From contig CM067370.1 in the NCBI GenBank assembly GCA_034401795.1, forward strand, positions 102,676,028-102,740,027: a stretch of DNA of 64,000 bases. Reading direction: 5' to 3'. Below, piece after piece: positions 1 through 11,243 of this stretch; position 1 is the first letter of the stretch; every line of letters starts with the position of its first letter. The notes under the pieces are model-generated. The model saw only the letters and a list, made by a program, of their open reading frames with translations, was not told the origin of the DNA and searched no databases. The DNA comes from Chaetoderma sp. LZ-2023a. Lineage: Eukaryota; Mollusca; Caudofoveata; Chaetodermatida; Chaetodermatidae. The translations under genes and the position numbers were made by a program.

Positions 1-455
1 GGTCTACGTTTTATGTTTTTCTGATAGCAATGTTGCTTCAGAACCATTTATTTATCAGTGTCATTAAGTCATTAGCACATTTCCTTGTGAAAAGCTCATG
101 ATAAATATAATGGTAATGTATGTATCAATAACATATTTATGTTAAAATTGTGATGAATGTATATAGGCTTATAAAGCCAAGACATAGCATAGTAAATTAG
201 AACAATCTGACAGTAAAAATTTTCAAGCAGAAAAGTGTTGTCTTGTATAAATATCACTTTCAATCATGAAACTCATGTTAAAACAATGCTGACATATGTA
301 TCAATGATCAATTATAATAAAGTATTGAAGATTTTGAAAACTTTAGCAAACAAAAATAACATGTCTACATTGGCCCTTGACAATATAGGCCGGGTGTAAA
401 ATGATAATCTTAGATCTAACAAGAAAATTGAACGTCATTCAGTTCACAACAAAAT
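1..455. other. AT-rich sequence, nothing recognised
   Basis: No coding frame of convincing composition, no terminal repeats and no RNA gene were seen in this stretch. Confidence 0.5.
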
Positions 456-592
456 CATAGAACTACACTTTCAATGAGTTTCCAATTCTGAAGAATGTTG
501 AGCAAATGTGCTTTCAACAAGTGCGATATCTTTTTGGTCAATCTTAAAATTTCTCGCAGATTTGTCAGATCCGGACAGTCTGCTGAATTTGC
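456..592 (+). repeat. Direct repeat, copy 1 (about 137 bp)
   Basis: This block begins CATAGAACTACACTTTC and ends TCTGCTGAATTTGC. It recurs at 865-999 with a few small indels and substitutions. The two copies are about 410 bp apart in the same orientation. There is no coding content. Confidence 0.85.
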
Positions 593-864
593 ATAGACGA
601 TCTTTGTATTCAACCTATGTGTTATCAGGAACCGATGCCCATTTATACAGACTTATCGAATTTCCCATTAAACTTATTTCATAGTTTCCAGCTGTCGAAT
701 CAATCTTAGCGATCTGGATGATTCACCAAGATCCATCATATAAATCTCTGCTACCAAGTCACCGTTTCCGAACTACATAGGTAATGTAGATGGATGCTCA
801 TCACTTATTTCATCCTGGGTAGTTGGTAATAAATGAATGTGTGGATCTGCCTGTTGGTGACTGT

Positions 865-999
865 CATAGAACTACACTTTCAATGAGTTCCCAATTCTGA
901 AGAAGTTGAGCAAATGTGCTTTCATAAGTGCGATATCTTTTTGGTCATTCTTAAAATTTCTCGCAGATTTGTCAGATCCGGACAGTCTGCTGAATTTGC
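865..999 (+). repeat. Direct repeat, copy 2 (about 135 bp)
   Basis: Second copy of the block at 456-592, ending with the same TCTGCTGAATTTGC. The interval 593-864 between the copies shows nothing recognisable. Confidence 0.85.
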
Positions 1000-1033
1000 G
1001 GCTAATCGTCTTTCTCTCCCCCTATGAATGAAT

Positions 1034-1620
1034 AGGGGAGAGATTCTACGACACGTATTTTAAAGTGAATCAAATTATATTGAGATACTTAGCTAAAATA
1101 TACACTTATCGTACTCATATATTAGATACAAATAAAATGAAAATGAATGCCAAATACACATTCAGGGGGAGAGATTGACGAACAGTATTAGCCGCCGACG
1201 ATCTTTCAGTGCTGCCATTGTTGCCAGATTTTAAAATAGAATTGTTGAATTTGCTTTACATAATATGAATCTTAAATGCATTATTTATTTAAATTAAATT
1301 ATTAAAAATTATATTTTAATTATGCAGCTTTTTTCGTCATGGCGTGTAAAGCAGATTTCCTAAATAGGGGGAGAGATTGATTATCAGTATATAGGAATGG
1401 AATAGCCGACAATCTTAAAACATATAAGCGCCCTGAAAAGGGTTTCTTTTGGGGTCCTAAGCAGAAAAAGGGGCTTGGAATATTTTGGGGAAAAATTGGA
1501 CATTTAAGCAAATTTAGGGGAGAGATTGATGAACAGTATACGCACGACAGCGCTCTAAAACGTGTGTATTAGTACCTGTTTTTTCAATGAATAGTATTGA
1601 TTATTTAGGGGGAGCGTTCT
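1034..1620 (+). repeat. Five dispersed copies of a GGGGAGAGATT motif
   Basis: AGGGG(G)AGAGATTGA-like blocks occur near 1034, 1164, 1366 and 1516, with a divergent AGGGGGAGCGTT near 1607. Three are followed by a related segment containing (GA)ACAGTAT or ATCAGTAT. Spacing is irregular (90-200 bp), so this is a degraded low-copy repeat rather than a regular tandem array. Confidence 0.55.
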
Positions 1621-1834
1621 CCAGCGACTTTCAACTAAATTACTTCCAAAAAACGTGTTATTGCCGGATTTTTCAATGAATAGTATTGTTTATATACAGC
1701 TAATTTCAAGTAAATATCATGTTAAATCTGTAACACATTTGGGAGTAGAGACCAAAATGCACCAGCATCTAAACTGTGGGCATCATACTTTGAAAATCTA
1801 GCAACACCAAAAGAACCCATCCTATGACAATGCT

Positions 1835-4123
1835 ATGAAGGAATCCTTGGTGTTCAGGTGCCAGCTAATTAGCCAAATAACATTGTGTGCACCGCCTCAA
1901 ACACCTGGCAGGATAGAGGATGCAGCCAAGCATATCTCCAAGCTGAAACATGGTAAAGCCGCAGACATAAACAGCATATTTGCAGAGCACGTTCAGTATG
2001 CCTCATCTGAGGTTCTCCAAATCCTGAATATGGTTACAAATCATGTACTTGCAACTGGGACAATTCCTGATACTATGAAGGTCAGGCTGGTCACACCTGT
2101 ACTTAAACAGGGCAAATCTGTGCGAAACCCGGACAGCTATAGCCTAGATGAATCACCGCCGGGTATCTTCTTGGCAAGGTACCCTGATAACATTCTCATA
2201 TGGGCCCATATAGGGTGGATCTGGGCATCTGGGATCTGGGAATGCCCAGATGTGGTCCATAAGGGCCACATATAGGCTATTAAAATCTAGATTTAAATTC
2301 AGGATTTACCCAGATGGGCCTCATAAGCGGAGGTGAATATAGAAGCTAAGTAATAGCCCGACTCCACATTTCAATCCTAAGAAGTCCTATGAAGGTAATT
2401 AAATCTTGCCCATATGGGTCCCATATGGGCCGTGGGTCAACGTGGCATGGGACCCATATGCAACCATATGGGAAACAATATGGGGCTCATGTGAACCCCC
2501 ATATGGAAATATTATCAGGGTACTTGAAACGGAAATTGTCCAATTTGCCTGTCTTCAACCAGTCAAGGAGTAGGCTTCAATTTGGGTTCAGAGAGAAGCG
2601 CTCCTCAATCAATGCAGTCTTTGTACTCACTGAAACTATTGCTGAGGCTATGGATAATAAGACCAAGCAATACATCACATATATGGATGCGAGCAAGGCC
2701 GTTGATATTGTAAATCATCACAGCTTCATGAATGCCATCTACAAACATGGAATCGTAGGCAAGATGTGGTCCATCATTGACAGCATGCACACTGATATTG
2801 GTGCAGCTGTCAAATGGAAGGGTGGTGTATCAAGTACATTCTCTAAAAATCAAGGAATCCACCAAGGTGGCGAGTCATCAACGGACATATTTAATAGCAG
2901 AAGTAATGGTCTTCTTGGCAGGTGTGAAAGCCATCCAGCTACGTTTAAGATTGGTACAATTCCTACAGGTGGTATTATGTGTGCTGAAGATCTGGCACTA
3001 GTCACAGGCAATCCTCAACGTATGCAGCATCTGATCAACGAGGCACAGCTAGATGGCGCAAATGAAAGATACCTGTTTAGTAGCACCAAGACAACTACTA
3101 TGGCGATTAAAGGTGCACAACCAGCTAGCTTCAGCCTTAATGAAGAGCCTCTGCAATCCTCCAGGAAGGAAACACATCTTGGTCTCGTAAGAAATGTTGT
3201 CTGTACTAACCAACAAACCATCGAGAGCAGAATAAACTCAGCAAGACGTGCCACATACTCCCTAATGGGTGCAGTCCTCCACGGCATCCTTAATGGATTG
3301 AATCATGTTGCTTCGAAGCATATCTGGGACACCTATATTATGCCAATGCTCATATATGGCCTAGAAAGTCTGAACCCCAAGCAATCAGAAATAGACAAAA
3401 TTGAATAGTTCCATAGAGCAAATTTAAAGCACATTCAATACCTTCCATTTACATGTGCCAATGTAGCCAGATAACTATTACTCAGAGCCTTGCCTGCAGA
3501 AGGCCAACTACACATGAGGGTTTTTGGCCTCCTTATTAATATGCTCCATAGACAAAATTCCGTTGAAAGGGAGATTATCGAGCGACAGCCTGCTGTAAAA
3601 TCACAAACATCTCATGGCTGCCTACCGTCTCATAAATGAGTTCCCAAACAAAAGCCATTAGAAGAAAACTGTGTCATTGCATGTTAATGCAGACTGGGAA
3701 AGGAAATTGAAGGAGGAAGCTGCAGAGAAGACCATTGTCCAATACCTGGATCTAGATACCTGTAGGATTGGTCATCTCCATAGGATATTGGACGCCTGTA
3801 AAACAGACAAAACTTCAGTGCACAAGGCTACAATCCATGCTAAACCTTTGGTGCATATGTACAACATGCTTGGAGGATCAACAAGAAACCGAAAAACCTC
3901 AACTACATGCCCTCACTGTAGAGGCGAAGAGGAAACAATGCTGCATTTCCTTGTTGTATGCCTATTGCTCAACCATGTTAGATCAAAGCATATAGACACA
4001 GTTCTGAACATTCTGAAGCCTTCTGGTCTCCTATCAACAAACGAAACCTGTCTGCAAGATATCCTAGATCCTGGTAGATTTACCACCGAGCAAACTGACT
4101 CCTACATAACAGCAAAGTTATAA
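1835..4123 (+). pseudogene. LINE (family C) reverse transcriptase, decayed, in left arm
   Basis: Remnant of a non-LTR retrotransposon polyprotein in three open pieces. Piece 1835-2275 carries the start of the RT palm (KHGKAAD, then IPDTMKVRLVTPVLKQGKS). Piece 2389-3408 carries the rest: MDASKA for motif A, QGIHQGG for motif B and CAEDLAL at the active-site loop, where CADD is expected. Piece 3671-4123 is the C-terminal region with a Cys-x2-Cys-x8-His-x4-Cys knuckle. The frame is broken by a MITE at 2179-2523, a TAG at 3406-3408 and a small deletion near 3630 relative to the right-arm copy. No endonuclease domain is visible, so the copy is 5'-truncated. The RT identity is secure; the LINE clade is not assigned. 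Confidence 0.85.
2179..2523. mobile_element. MITE-like element with CCCATATGGG motifs inside the LINE, left arm
   Basis: An insertion of about 345 bp splits the LINE RT frame. It starts GTACCCTGATAAC and ends TTATCAGGGTAC, which are terminal inverted repeats of about 12 bp. The interior is full of self-complementary CCCATATGGG/CATATGGGCCC blocks. The same insertion, about 310 bp long, lies in the right arm at 15939-16248, so it predates the arm duplication. The superfamily is not assigned. Confidence 0.75.
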
Positions 4124-4479
4124 GCAAAGTGTCTAGGGAACTCTGCCACATAGTGCACCATGCACGGAGCAAGATGATCCTGGAAAACAAGAGCACATGC
4201 ATGACCCAATGATGGGAAGAGGCTGTCATGAACTCTAATCAAATTAAACCTTTTTGTTTGTGTTGCGTACATTACTACGATTACTTGATCAGAGACTTTC
4301 CATTACTGTGAATAAATGTGAATCGTGACCTACTATAATGACTATGCAGAAGTTCTACTGAAGAGTACAGATGATTCTACATCTTAGGATACTACTCGAT
4401 AAGGATCGAGGTGCATCTAAAGGACAAGCATCCAAGAGACAGGATTTAACAAGACAAGACAAGACAAGACAAGAATTAT

Positions 4480-4625
4480 TTCCCCCATTAAATTGTGATG
4501 CACAAAGCATGATGGCAGTTTATAACTTGCAACCCCACTCCACAACTTTTGGATCAAGGTGGTGGGATATTTGCTGGAGGCCGTTGCAAAGCTATGAGTA
4601 TGCCCCCAGCCCACCCCTACCTTTT
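4480..4625 (-). repeat. Unit related to the ~190-bp 'B' array, in left arm
   Basis: Read on the minus strand this contains CATCATGCTTTATGCTT followed by ATTTAATGGGGGAAA. The same words occur in the tandem units near 18150-18190. The mirrored copy is at about 12230-12375. It ties the inverted arms to the array that borders the right arm. Confidence 0.6.
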
Positions 4626-5558
4626 GAGCATCTAAACGTAAAATTTCATATTTACATGTAACCCACAAAAATGCAGAAGCCATCTCAGAACATCTAGATT
4701 TCAAGATTTGTGTCTCAAGATAGGAGAGACTGGGGAGCCCCAACTCCCACCCCATTGCGCTCCCCTGCAAGTAATAAATTGTTATCTTAAACTGGATGCT
4801 AGAACCAGTTTTAGTAAAAATAAAATCTATCTTTATATGACTCCCAAACGCATAATCATGAAGTTTAGATTAATTTTATGTATTGATCTAATGCGTGGTT
4901 TATTGATGCAAAAGATATAAAAATAATTTATCAACACAAATGTATACGCTGTTTGAACGACACCAGTTTTCGTTTTTCGACTGGCCTGGGGAATATTATT
5001 TTAGAGACTGACCATGCAATGAAACCAATGGAAACTCTACAGCTAATAGTGAAGGGTGTCAGAGGCATAACTAATAGTGGTTGGTTTTATGTTAGTTCTA
5101 CCACACACACACACCACCACCACCACCACACCCACTCCCAAAGTTGGGCAATCGAATGCATTCATCAGCATCATGTTTACGAGAGGCATAGGCTCAGGCT
5201 CTTTTTGTTGTAGTATGGCTGGCTAAGGCCAACTCAAAAGATTTTTCTTTGAAGTTGATAATCTAGTTTGTTCTTGAATGAATTGACTCTTGGCACTTAA
5301 CTAAGTATCCTCGAAACCGTCAATATATCAGTGACATTACATTTAAGACGTTCGCTCTTATTTGCGGAAATGCTGTGGTGCAGATGGGTGTTCCCGTGTT
5401 AGCTGTGGTGTGCTGCCTACACTCATTGTTAAATCATGCGCCTAGCATTTGGTTACGTGTTGATTTGTGGAGGCCATAGTTGGTCTTATTGCTGTTGTTT
5501 TCATTTTCTGTGTTTATCCCTATCCGAGTCTCGTTCTCTACGCTAGTGTCTCAATGCT

Positions 5559-6355
5559 GTAATTGTACATGTATTGGCCCAAATACACACCCCTAGTCAC
5601 TAGTTAGCTGACGTCACTAAAAATACTGTTTAGTTCCATCACAAATCTCAAAATGTTTGTCACGATGTGTACAAATTGTAAGTTTCTGTTTCATTTACAA
5701 TTTAATAAGCATTCTGCTGAGTGTTGAATATTTTGAAACTCATTTGACTGGAAGTTGTTACTGCCATAACAACAGCCCTAGGCAATTAGTTTCAATATTT
5801 TCAACAAATTACATGTATTTCAGTTACCGTAACATTTAGATTCTGTGTATTCAGGTTTCAAAGTGTAAACAGTGAGCAAACCTTAGCTAGAAATAGCTGG
5901 TGCATAGCTACATGTGCATATGGATACCTCTATTTCAAAACAGTAAAGAGAATATGTCTGACATAAGAAGCGATCTGCTGTATCAAAGCTACAGTGTATG
6001 TAGTGTTGAACAAAATGTTTGAGCTATACTTGCACCATTGATTTCTCAGGGTGAGCTTAAATGTGTGCAAAATATGTCTTACACTTATCAATTGGCAGTT
6101 AGACTGGGACTGAGGTACCGGTAGCTCATCGATGGCGGGAGGGCACCAATCCCGTGCTACACCATACCGTCAATGTCTACAGCCCACATATTGTCTTTAC
6201 CACATGAAAGAATTCCGATTGATACACCACCTACAACAGAATAGAATTACAAGTTATATATGCATTATTTTTTATGAATGACCAATAAAAATTCTAAATA
6301 GAATGGAGTTGACCACCATAAGATCGCTCCAGCAAATTTTTTTTTAAATCTTTTG
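5559..6355. other. Spacer of the inverted duplication, first part
   Basis: Non-coding apart from one HP1 hairpin (5724-5806). The rest is AT-rich without recognised genes. Confidence 0.5.
5724..5806. repeat. HP1 hairpin repeat
   Basis: TGTTGAATATTTTGAAACT faces its imperfect reverse complement about 45 bp downstream (AGTTTCAATATTTTCAACA). This is one of about sixteen copies of the HP1 family in the window. Confidence 0.8.
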
Positions 6356-6356
6356 T

Positions 6357-6475
6357 TTAGACAGGACTTCCACTAGTGGAAGTCCGGGAGTACTATATTC
6401 CCAAATCGCATGTTTGTACTCCCAAAATAAAGACCTTGGACTTCCTCTTTTTCTGTCCTTGACACCACTGAATGC
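6357..6475. repeat. Interspersed repeat of the 'GGAAGTCC' family
   Basis: Carries ACTTCCACTAGTGGAAGTCC, CTCCCAAAATAAAGACC and TTGGACTTCC. Related sequence is at 7541-7748 and 44064-44270. Confidence 0.6.
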
Positions 6476-7040
6476 CTGATTTTAAGGCGATGGGGGTGGG
6501 GGATGTACTCAGCGGTATTCTTAAAATAGCTAATAAGGCATGATATATATGCTCTATTTATTAATTAAAACAGTAATATTTTCCAATTTAAACCCCAAGG
6601 GCCTTAATGCTCACCTGGATGATTAGCGTTTGAACCATTAGCATTTGAACAGACAAAATACTTTAAATTCAGCAGCAACAAGACATAAAATACATGTACA
6701 AAATTCGGAATTCAGTACAATCAATATTTAGTGGGAATTAATGATGAACGATGACCACACAATCATATTGAATCCTAGGTTTCATCCACCCAATAAAAAA
6801 TCCAATATGACCGTCAAATCCTAAATTTGGATTGGTCCATGACAACCATGTTTTATCAAGGATCAAGTTCTCGTCAACAAATTTTAATCTCTTGTTAATT
6901 ATTGATGACATTAAATCTAATGAGTTTCAGCCTGATCGGTACAGCAGTTCCTGAGATGTCATTTTGGAGAACAAGATTGGCCACTGGAACAAGCGGTTCA
7001 TGAAGAGTATCGTTTTTTTTAAAGATTTCTAGCCATTTTT
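6476..7040. other. AT-rich sequence, no gene recognised
   Basis: Short diverged fragments of the GATGGCCGCC repeat family begin near 6790. Otherwise nothing interpretable was seen. Confidence 0.45.
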
Positions 7041-7181
7041 TTGATAATTCAATATGGCCGCCAAACAAATAGACCAATCAAAATTCTGTGTACATGATCT
7101 GAAGCACACCACTCTAAGGTCCTTCCAGTCGAGTTTGCTTGAAATTGTTCAGGTGGTTATTGAGCAGTAGCATTTTAACCG

Positions 7182-7240
7182 GTTAACACTCATATCAGCC
7201 AAAAACGGCTTCTGCATTGGTCTTGGGATATGTCCATTTG
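7182..7240. repeat. MITE-1 terminal fragment
   Basis: TTAACACTCATATCAGCC, AAAAACGGCTTCTGCA and ATGTCCATTTG match one end of MITE-1. It is fused into the tandem array. Confidence 0.6.
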
Positions 7241-7540
7241 AAGCCTACTAGCATAGAATTAGTCAACCTAAAATCCAAGATGGCCGCCTGACAATTTGAC
7301 CAATCAATATTCTGAAAAGAAATCCCGGAGCCTACCATCATAAGATACTTCCAGCCAAAAGTCGTTAAGATTGCCCGAACAGTTAATGAGGAGTAGGATT
7401 TTAACCGATTTCCCACCATTTTTTTGAAAATTCAAGATGGCCACCAACAGCATAGACCAATCAATATTCTGTATACAAGTTCTGAAGCATATCAGCCTAG
7501 GATCCTCCCAACCAAACATGGCTTCCACTAATTTCTAAAC

Positions 7541-7748
7541 ACAGGAAGTCCTGGACTTCCCGTGTCTAGTAGTTTTGGGAGTCCGAGGATGGAAGTCTAA
7601 AATGGTTCCCATACATTAAATTTGCTTAAAATCATAGTTTTAGTGTCAGGGCCAGAAAAAAGGAAGTCAAGGACTTCCTTAGTCTTTGTTTTGGGAGTCC
7701 AAACATGAACTTTGGGAGTATAGTACTCTCAGACTTACACTAGTGGAA
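7541..7748. repeat. Interspersed repeat of the 'GGAAGTCC' family
   Basis: Contains AGGAAGTCCTGGACTTCC near the start and AGGAAGTCAAGGACTTCC about 120 bp later. Intervening text is shared with 44064-44270, including AAATCATAGTTTT and TCAGGGCCA. It interrupts the ~155-bp array. Confidence 0.65.
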
Positions 7749-8341
7749 GGCATCCAACCAAGCTTGCTTGAAATCGGGCAAGTAGTTAATGAGTAGGTTT
7801 TTAACTGATTTCCAGAAATTTTCAGAAAATCCAAGATGGCGCCAAAAAATTGACCAATCAAAATTCTGTATTCATGTTCTGAATCCCTCTTAGCCTAGTA
7901 TCCTTCCAGCCAAGTCTAGTTGAAATTGGCCAAGCAGTTAATGAGGAGTAGTGCTTAACTTTTAAATGATTTCCCACAATTTTTGGGAAAATTCAAGCTG
8001 GTCGACGAAGAAGTAGACCAATCAAAATTCTGTATACAAGTTCTGAAGCATACCACTCTAGAGTCCTCCCAAAAGGGTTTGCTCGAAATCGTCCAAGTGG
8101 TTAATGAGGAGTATGATTTTAACTGATTTTCAAAATTTTCAGAAAAGCCAAGATGGCCGCCAGAAATATTGACCACTCAGAATTCTCATTAGAAGTGTTG
8201 AAGCCTACTAGTACAGAATTAGTCTACTCAAGTTTTATTGACGTCGGGCCATTTATATTGGTTGAAATCGATCAAAGCACAAATGAGGAGATGCGATTTG
8301 ACGGACGGCCATCATGCCATAAGGCGGGCCAGGTAAGCTAA

Positions 8342-9100
8342 TAATTAGCCTAAATAACAGAAATGTGATAAAACAGCAATATCATTATCTGCACGTAAAA
8401 AAATAACAGTGACCGTTGACCTGTACATCTGTACGAGGGAACCTTTTCCAGGGTTTTTTCGTATACTATTAGCGACTCGCTAGGCTAGCGTATTTGTTTA
8501 TACATAATGTAGTATTGCTGATTATCATCATGTCAAAACGTTTGTTTTGAAAATTTTCAAAAAATGTTATGTGCCATAATGTTCTCCTAATTCACAGCAG
8601 CATTTGAATATCTAAAGAAATTCCGAAATAGTTTACTAAACTATTTCTAAATTTCTTTTTTCTAGATCCTGACCACTTGCAATTTTCATAGTGCTGGCAA
8701 CATACATACCTGTAGTTGGCTAGCGCAGTTTTTTCGAACAAAATTTCAGGAACCTATACCAGTAAACAATTGAGTTCAGTGGTAAACCTTTCGATAATCA
8801 ATGTTTGCCGCCTAAGCTTTATTGTTTTTTGTAACGCTGTACAAAGCTGATTTTGCGACTTCATCAAAGTAGCAGCAGGCTTATTCTTTCAATTTCTCTA
8901 CAATCTTTCATAGCCGTAGGAACAGGGTTGGGGGAGGAGGTAAGGGGCCGATATCACCCATAGGTTTTTCTCTCTGATAGTATATCCCCATAGTGCCTGC
9001 TCCCACTATGTTTTGGCCCAACGCATAGTTTAGGTGCCCCACCCAACCCCAAACTATATTCCTACAACACCCCCCCTCCCCTGCCTTTCGGATGAGACAT
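8342..9100. other. Non-coding sequence, nothing recognised
   Basis: Low-complexity C-rich patches near 9060-9080. No gene or element ends were identified. Confidence 0.45.
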
Positions 9101-9104
9101 TAAA

Positions 9105-9235
9105 CCAATTACTCAGCCAGTCATTCCAGTGGTAAATTTTCTAAAATAGTCTTCTCTTGGCTTGCAAATGAATAATCAATAAAAAAATATTTTGATTTTC
9201 CTTACCAAATTTAGCCATTAAAGCGGTAAAGGGAT
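9105..9235. repeat. MITE-1, half copy
   Basis: Shares CAGCCAGTCATTCCAGTGG, TAAATTTTC and the GTCTTCTCTTGG arm with the complete copies. Only one side of the palindrome is retained. Confidence 0.7.
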
Positions 9236-9343
9236 AGGGAAAAGTGAGAAATGGAAGTCTCAAGGATGTGGGGGTGGAAACGTATGTATTATGTATTTAA
9301 GTGCAAACATCATTTTAAGATGTACACCGCAATTGTGCTCCCA

Positions 9344-9344
<1 letters not shown>

Positions 9345-9399
<55 letters not shown>
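9345..9399. repeat. (TAA)n microsatellite
   Basis: About 18 uninterrupted TAA/AAT trinucleotides. It produces poly-Asn and poly-Leu frames on opposite strands that are not genes. Confidence 0.97.
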
Positions 9400-9599
9400 A
9401 TTCAATTTCCTAACCTGCAGTTCACTGATCAATCCCCTCACCATCAGTCTGTCCAAATATCTGTCACAAGGGTGGGTTGAATCAGAGTAAACTTGGACTA
9501 TTTGCTGTATTGTCAAGATTTGTTAGAATTGAAATATAATTGGCTTTGTAATTGTCCATTCTCGGCATTTGTATGGCAAGAAGGTTATTATTGAAGATT

Positions 9600-10215
9600 T
9601 ACCACTGATTTAGTGGTCGCTGATGGTATCATGTGTGAGTGAATGTGAGCGAGGGTAATTATGAGTGTTTGTGACAATGAGTGATGGTGACGGTGAGTGA
9701 CAGTAATGGTGACTTCAGTAATGCTAACAAGATTGACAATAGTGCTGACAGGGTTCTGCGCACACTGGTCGGGATTAGCCACCACTCACCAATTTTAACC
9801 AGCACTAAAGACTAAACTATCTTTTTTAACCACCATTTCTCACATATTTTGTTGAAATTAAGCTTTATTTCAAGGGACTTTGTAAAATTGCTTTAAAAAT
9901 GTCCGGCACTAATTTCATCCTGGGCAGAACCCTGTGCTGAGTGATGATGCACGATGATGACTGTGAGTCTGTGACAGTGTGGATGTGAGTGAGAGCGAGT
10001 GAGTGAGTGAGTGAGTGAGTGAGCTTTGGCGTGTGAGCGAACGAACGAGAAGTAAGTGAGTGACATCACTCAGTCGGTGACTCGGAGGATGAATGAGTGA
10101 GTGGATTGGTAGGTATCCCTGTAGTGTGTGAGTGGATGAATAAATTTACGTGTCACTGGCTGGGTGTATGTACGAGTTGGAAGGTGTCACTAAGTGGGTG
10201 TGTGAGGATAGTAGA
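9600..10215. repeat. GTGA-rich low-complexity region
   Basis: Imperfect GTGAGTGA and GTGATGATG repeats, densest at about 9985-10030 where GAGT/GTGA is perfect. A unique-looking stretch interrupts it near 9735-9930. Confidence 0.75.
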
Positions 10216-10224
10216 AATTCACAA

Positions 10225-10860
10225 GGGATCTATAGTAATAATACTCCAACCGATTCCAACGAGTATTTAAATTAACTAAAATCTCATATCTTGGTTTTAA
10301 TAATAGCTCAATCACATTGATCAATCTCGACATCTAAGCTACACAAAAGTAATTCTGAAATCGAGAACAGGCGTTTTGTTTGCCCTATGGTACCCTGCTA
10401 ACACAGGTTACTGGGCTATTACCAGACCAATTAAGGGGTCCAGACAATTTTTCAAGGGCCCAATTTTATCATTTTATGCATCGACACACATGGTCCAACA
10501 TTTAGAAATACATGACATCTAAGACAATCTAAAAAGCATTGTTTTCAATCTTAACCATTTCAATGACTTATCCCTGAAAGAGTAAATTCTTTACACTGTG
10601 TAGCATGCTCTGTTGAATATTTTGAAGTTAGTATGAGTGGAAGCCATTGCTGCCTTATTTCCAGTCATATTAAATTCAAAATATTAAACATCGTTCTCAT
10701 TCATTTGCCCCGAGATTGAAATACTGGGAATTCATCGGTTAGTTAATAGGTTTAATAATATTGGCTCAACCTGCAATAGACTCATCACCTATATAAAATG
10801 ATTTTATGTTTGCAATCTTAATATGAATTGAAAATTTAGGTCGCCAGCTAGGCTAGTGAG
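10225..10860. other. Non-coding, one diverged HP1-like half near 10610-10690
   Basis: TGTTGAATATTTTGAAGTTAG is followed by CAGTCATATTAAATTC and AAAATATTAAAC. This is a diverged HP1 hairpin. Nothing else is recognised. Confidence 0.5.
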
Positions 10861-10878
10861 TTTGAAATTTTTGTAGGC

Positions 10879-10909
10879 TCCCCCCCCCCCCCCCCCACCT
10901 CCCCCGCCT
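10879..10909. repeat. Poly-C tract
   Basis: A C homopolymer of about 18 nt followed by further C-rich sequence. Confidence 0.9.
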
Positions 10910-11116
10910 AAAATCTCGGAGCCACGGTAGCCGGGCCCATGCTAATCTTCAACACTGCATAGTATGCAACAGAGTATAGTTTTATGACAAGAGTGTTGTA
11001 TTGTATTGCGGGCTAAAAGTAGGCCATGCTGACCTACTTCTGATGCATGACATACTTTCAGAGTAGTGGAAGTGCCAAGAGAAGACGATTTTTAAAAGTT
11101 GTCACTAGAATTCCTG

Positions 11117-11243
11117 GCTCAATAACCGAGACAGTCATTGCAGTGGTAAACTTTTCAAAATAATATTCTCTTGGTCTACAAATGGCCATTCTGTAAATAA
11201 ATATTTAACTTTTCTTGAAATTTTGCCAATTAAAGGGTTACCA
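11117..11243. repeat. MITE-1, half copy
   Basis: CCGAGACAGTCATTGCAGTGG, then TAAACTTTTCAAAATA, CTTGGTCTACAAATGG and TTAAAGGGTTA, as in the right half of MITE-1. It ends about 40 bp from the inner edge of the right inverted arm. Confidence 0.7.

Larger units (their letters stand above)
1714..5558 (+). repeat. Left arm of a large inverted duplication
   Basis: This arm of about 3.85 kb is repeated in inverted orientation at 11285-16709, with identity of roughly 95% by eye. The outer match begins at ATATCATGTTAAATCTG (1714) and the inner match stops at GTGTCTCAATGCT (5558). It contains a decayed LINE, a nested MITE (2179-2523), a short AAGAC run near 4453-4475 and a CAC/CA-rich stretch near 5100-5130. 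It lacks the Tc1 element present in the right arm. Confidence 0.9.
7045..8200 (-). repeat. Tandem/dispersed array of ~155-bp units with GGCGGCCATCTTGG core
   Basis: The block GACCAATCAAAATTCTGTAT recurs near 7073, 7300, 7456, 7852, 8015 and 8168. Each is preceded by AAGATGG(CCG) and followed by a TCTGAAGC segment. Typical spacing is 153-163 bp, with one gap caused by an insertion at 7541-7748. Read on the minus strand the core is TTGATTGGTCAAA then GGCGGCCATCTTGG, the same as in the array at 63.2-64 kb. Short open frames across it have no independent support. Confidence 0.8.

Noticed and set aside
4953..5213. Short frame with a His/Thr-rich run, conserved as a mirrored frame at 11629-11901
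   Set aside because: Conservation is explained by the inverted duplication, the His run comes from a CAC/CA microsatellite, and there is no splice or domain evidence.
9251..9516. Poly-Asn (+) and poly-Leu (-) frames
   Set aside because: Both are translations of the (TAA)n microsatellite.
10925..10945. GGGCCCATGCTAATCTTC resembles the complement of a U6 snRNA segment (GAAGATTAGCATGG)
   Set aside because: The match is only about 14 nt; the rest of a U6 RNA, including its 5' stem and 3' U-run, is absent on both sides.
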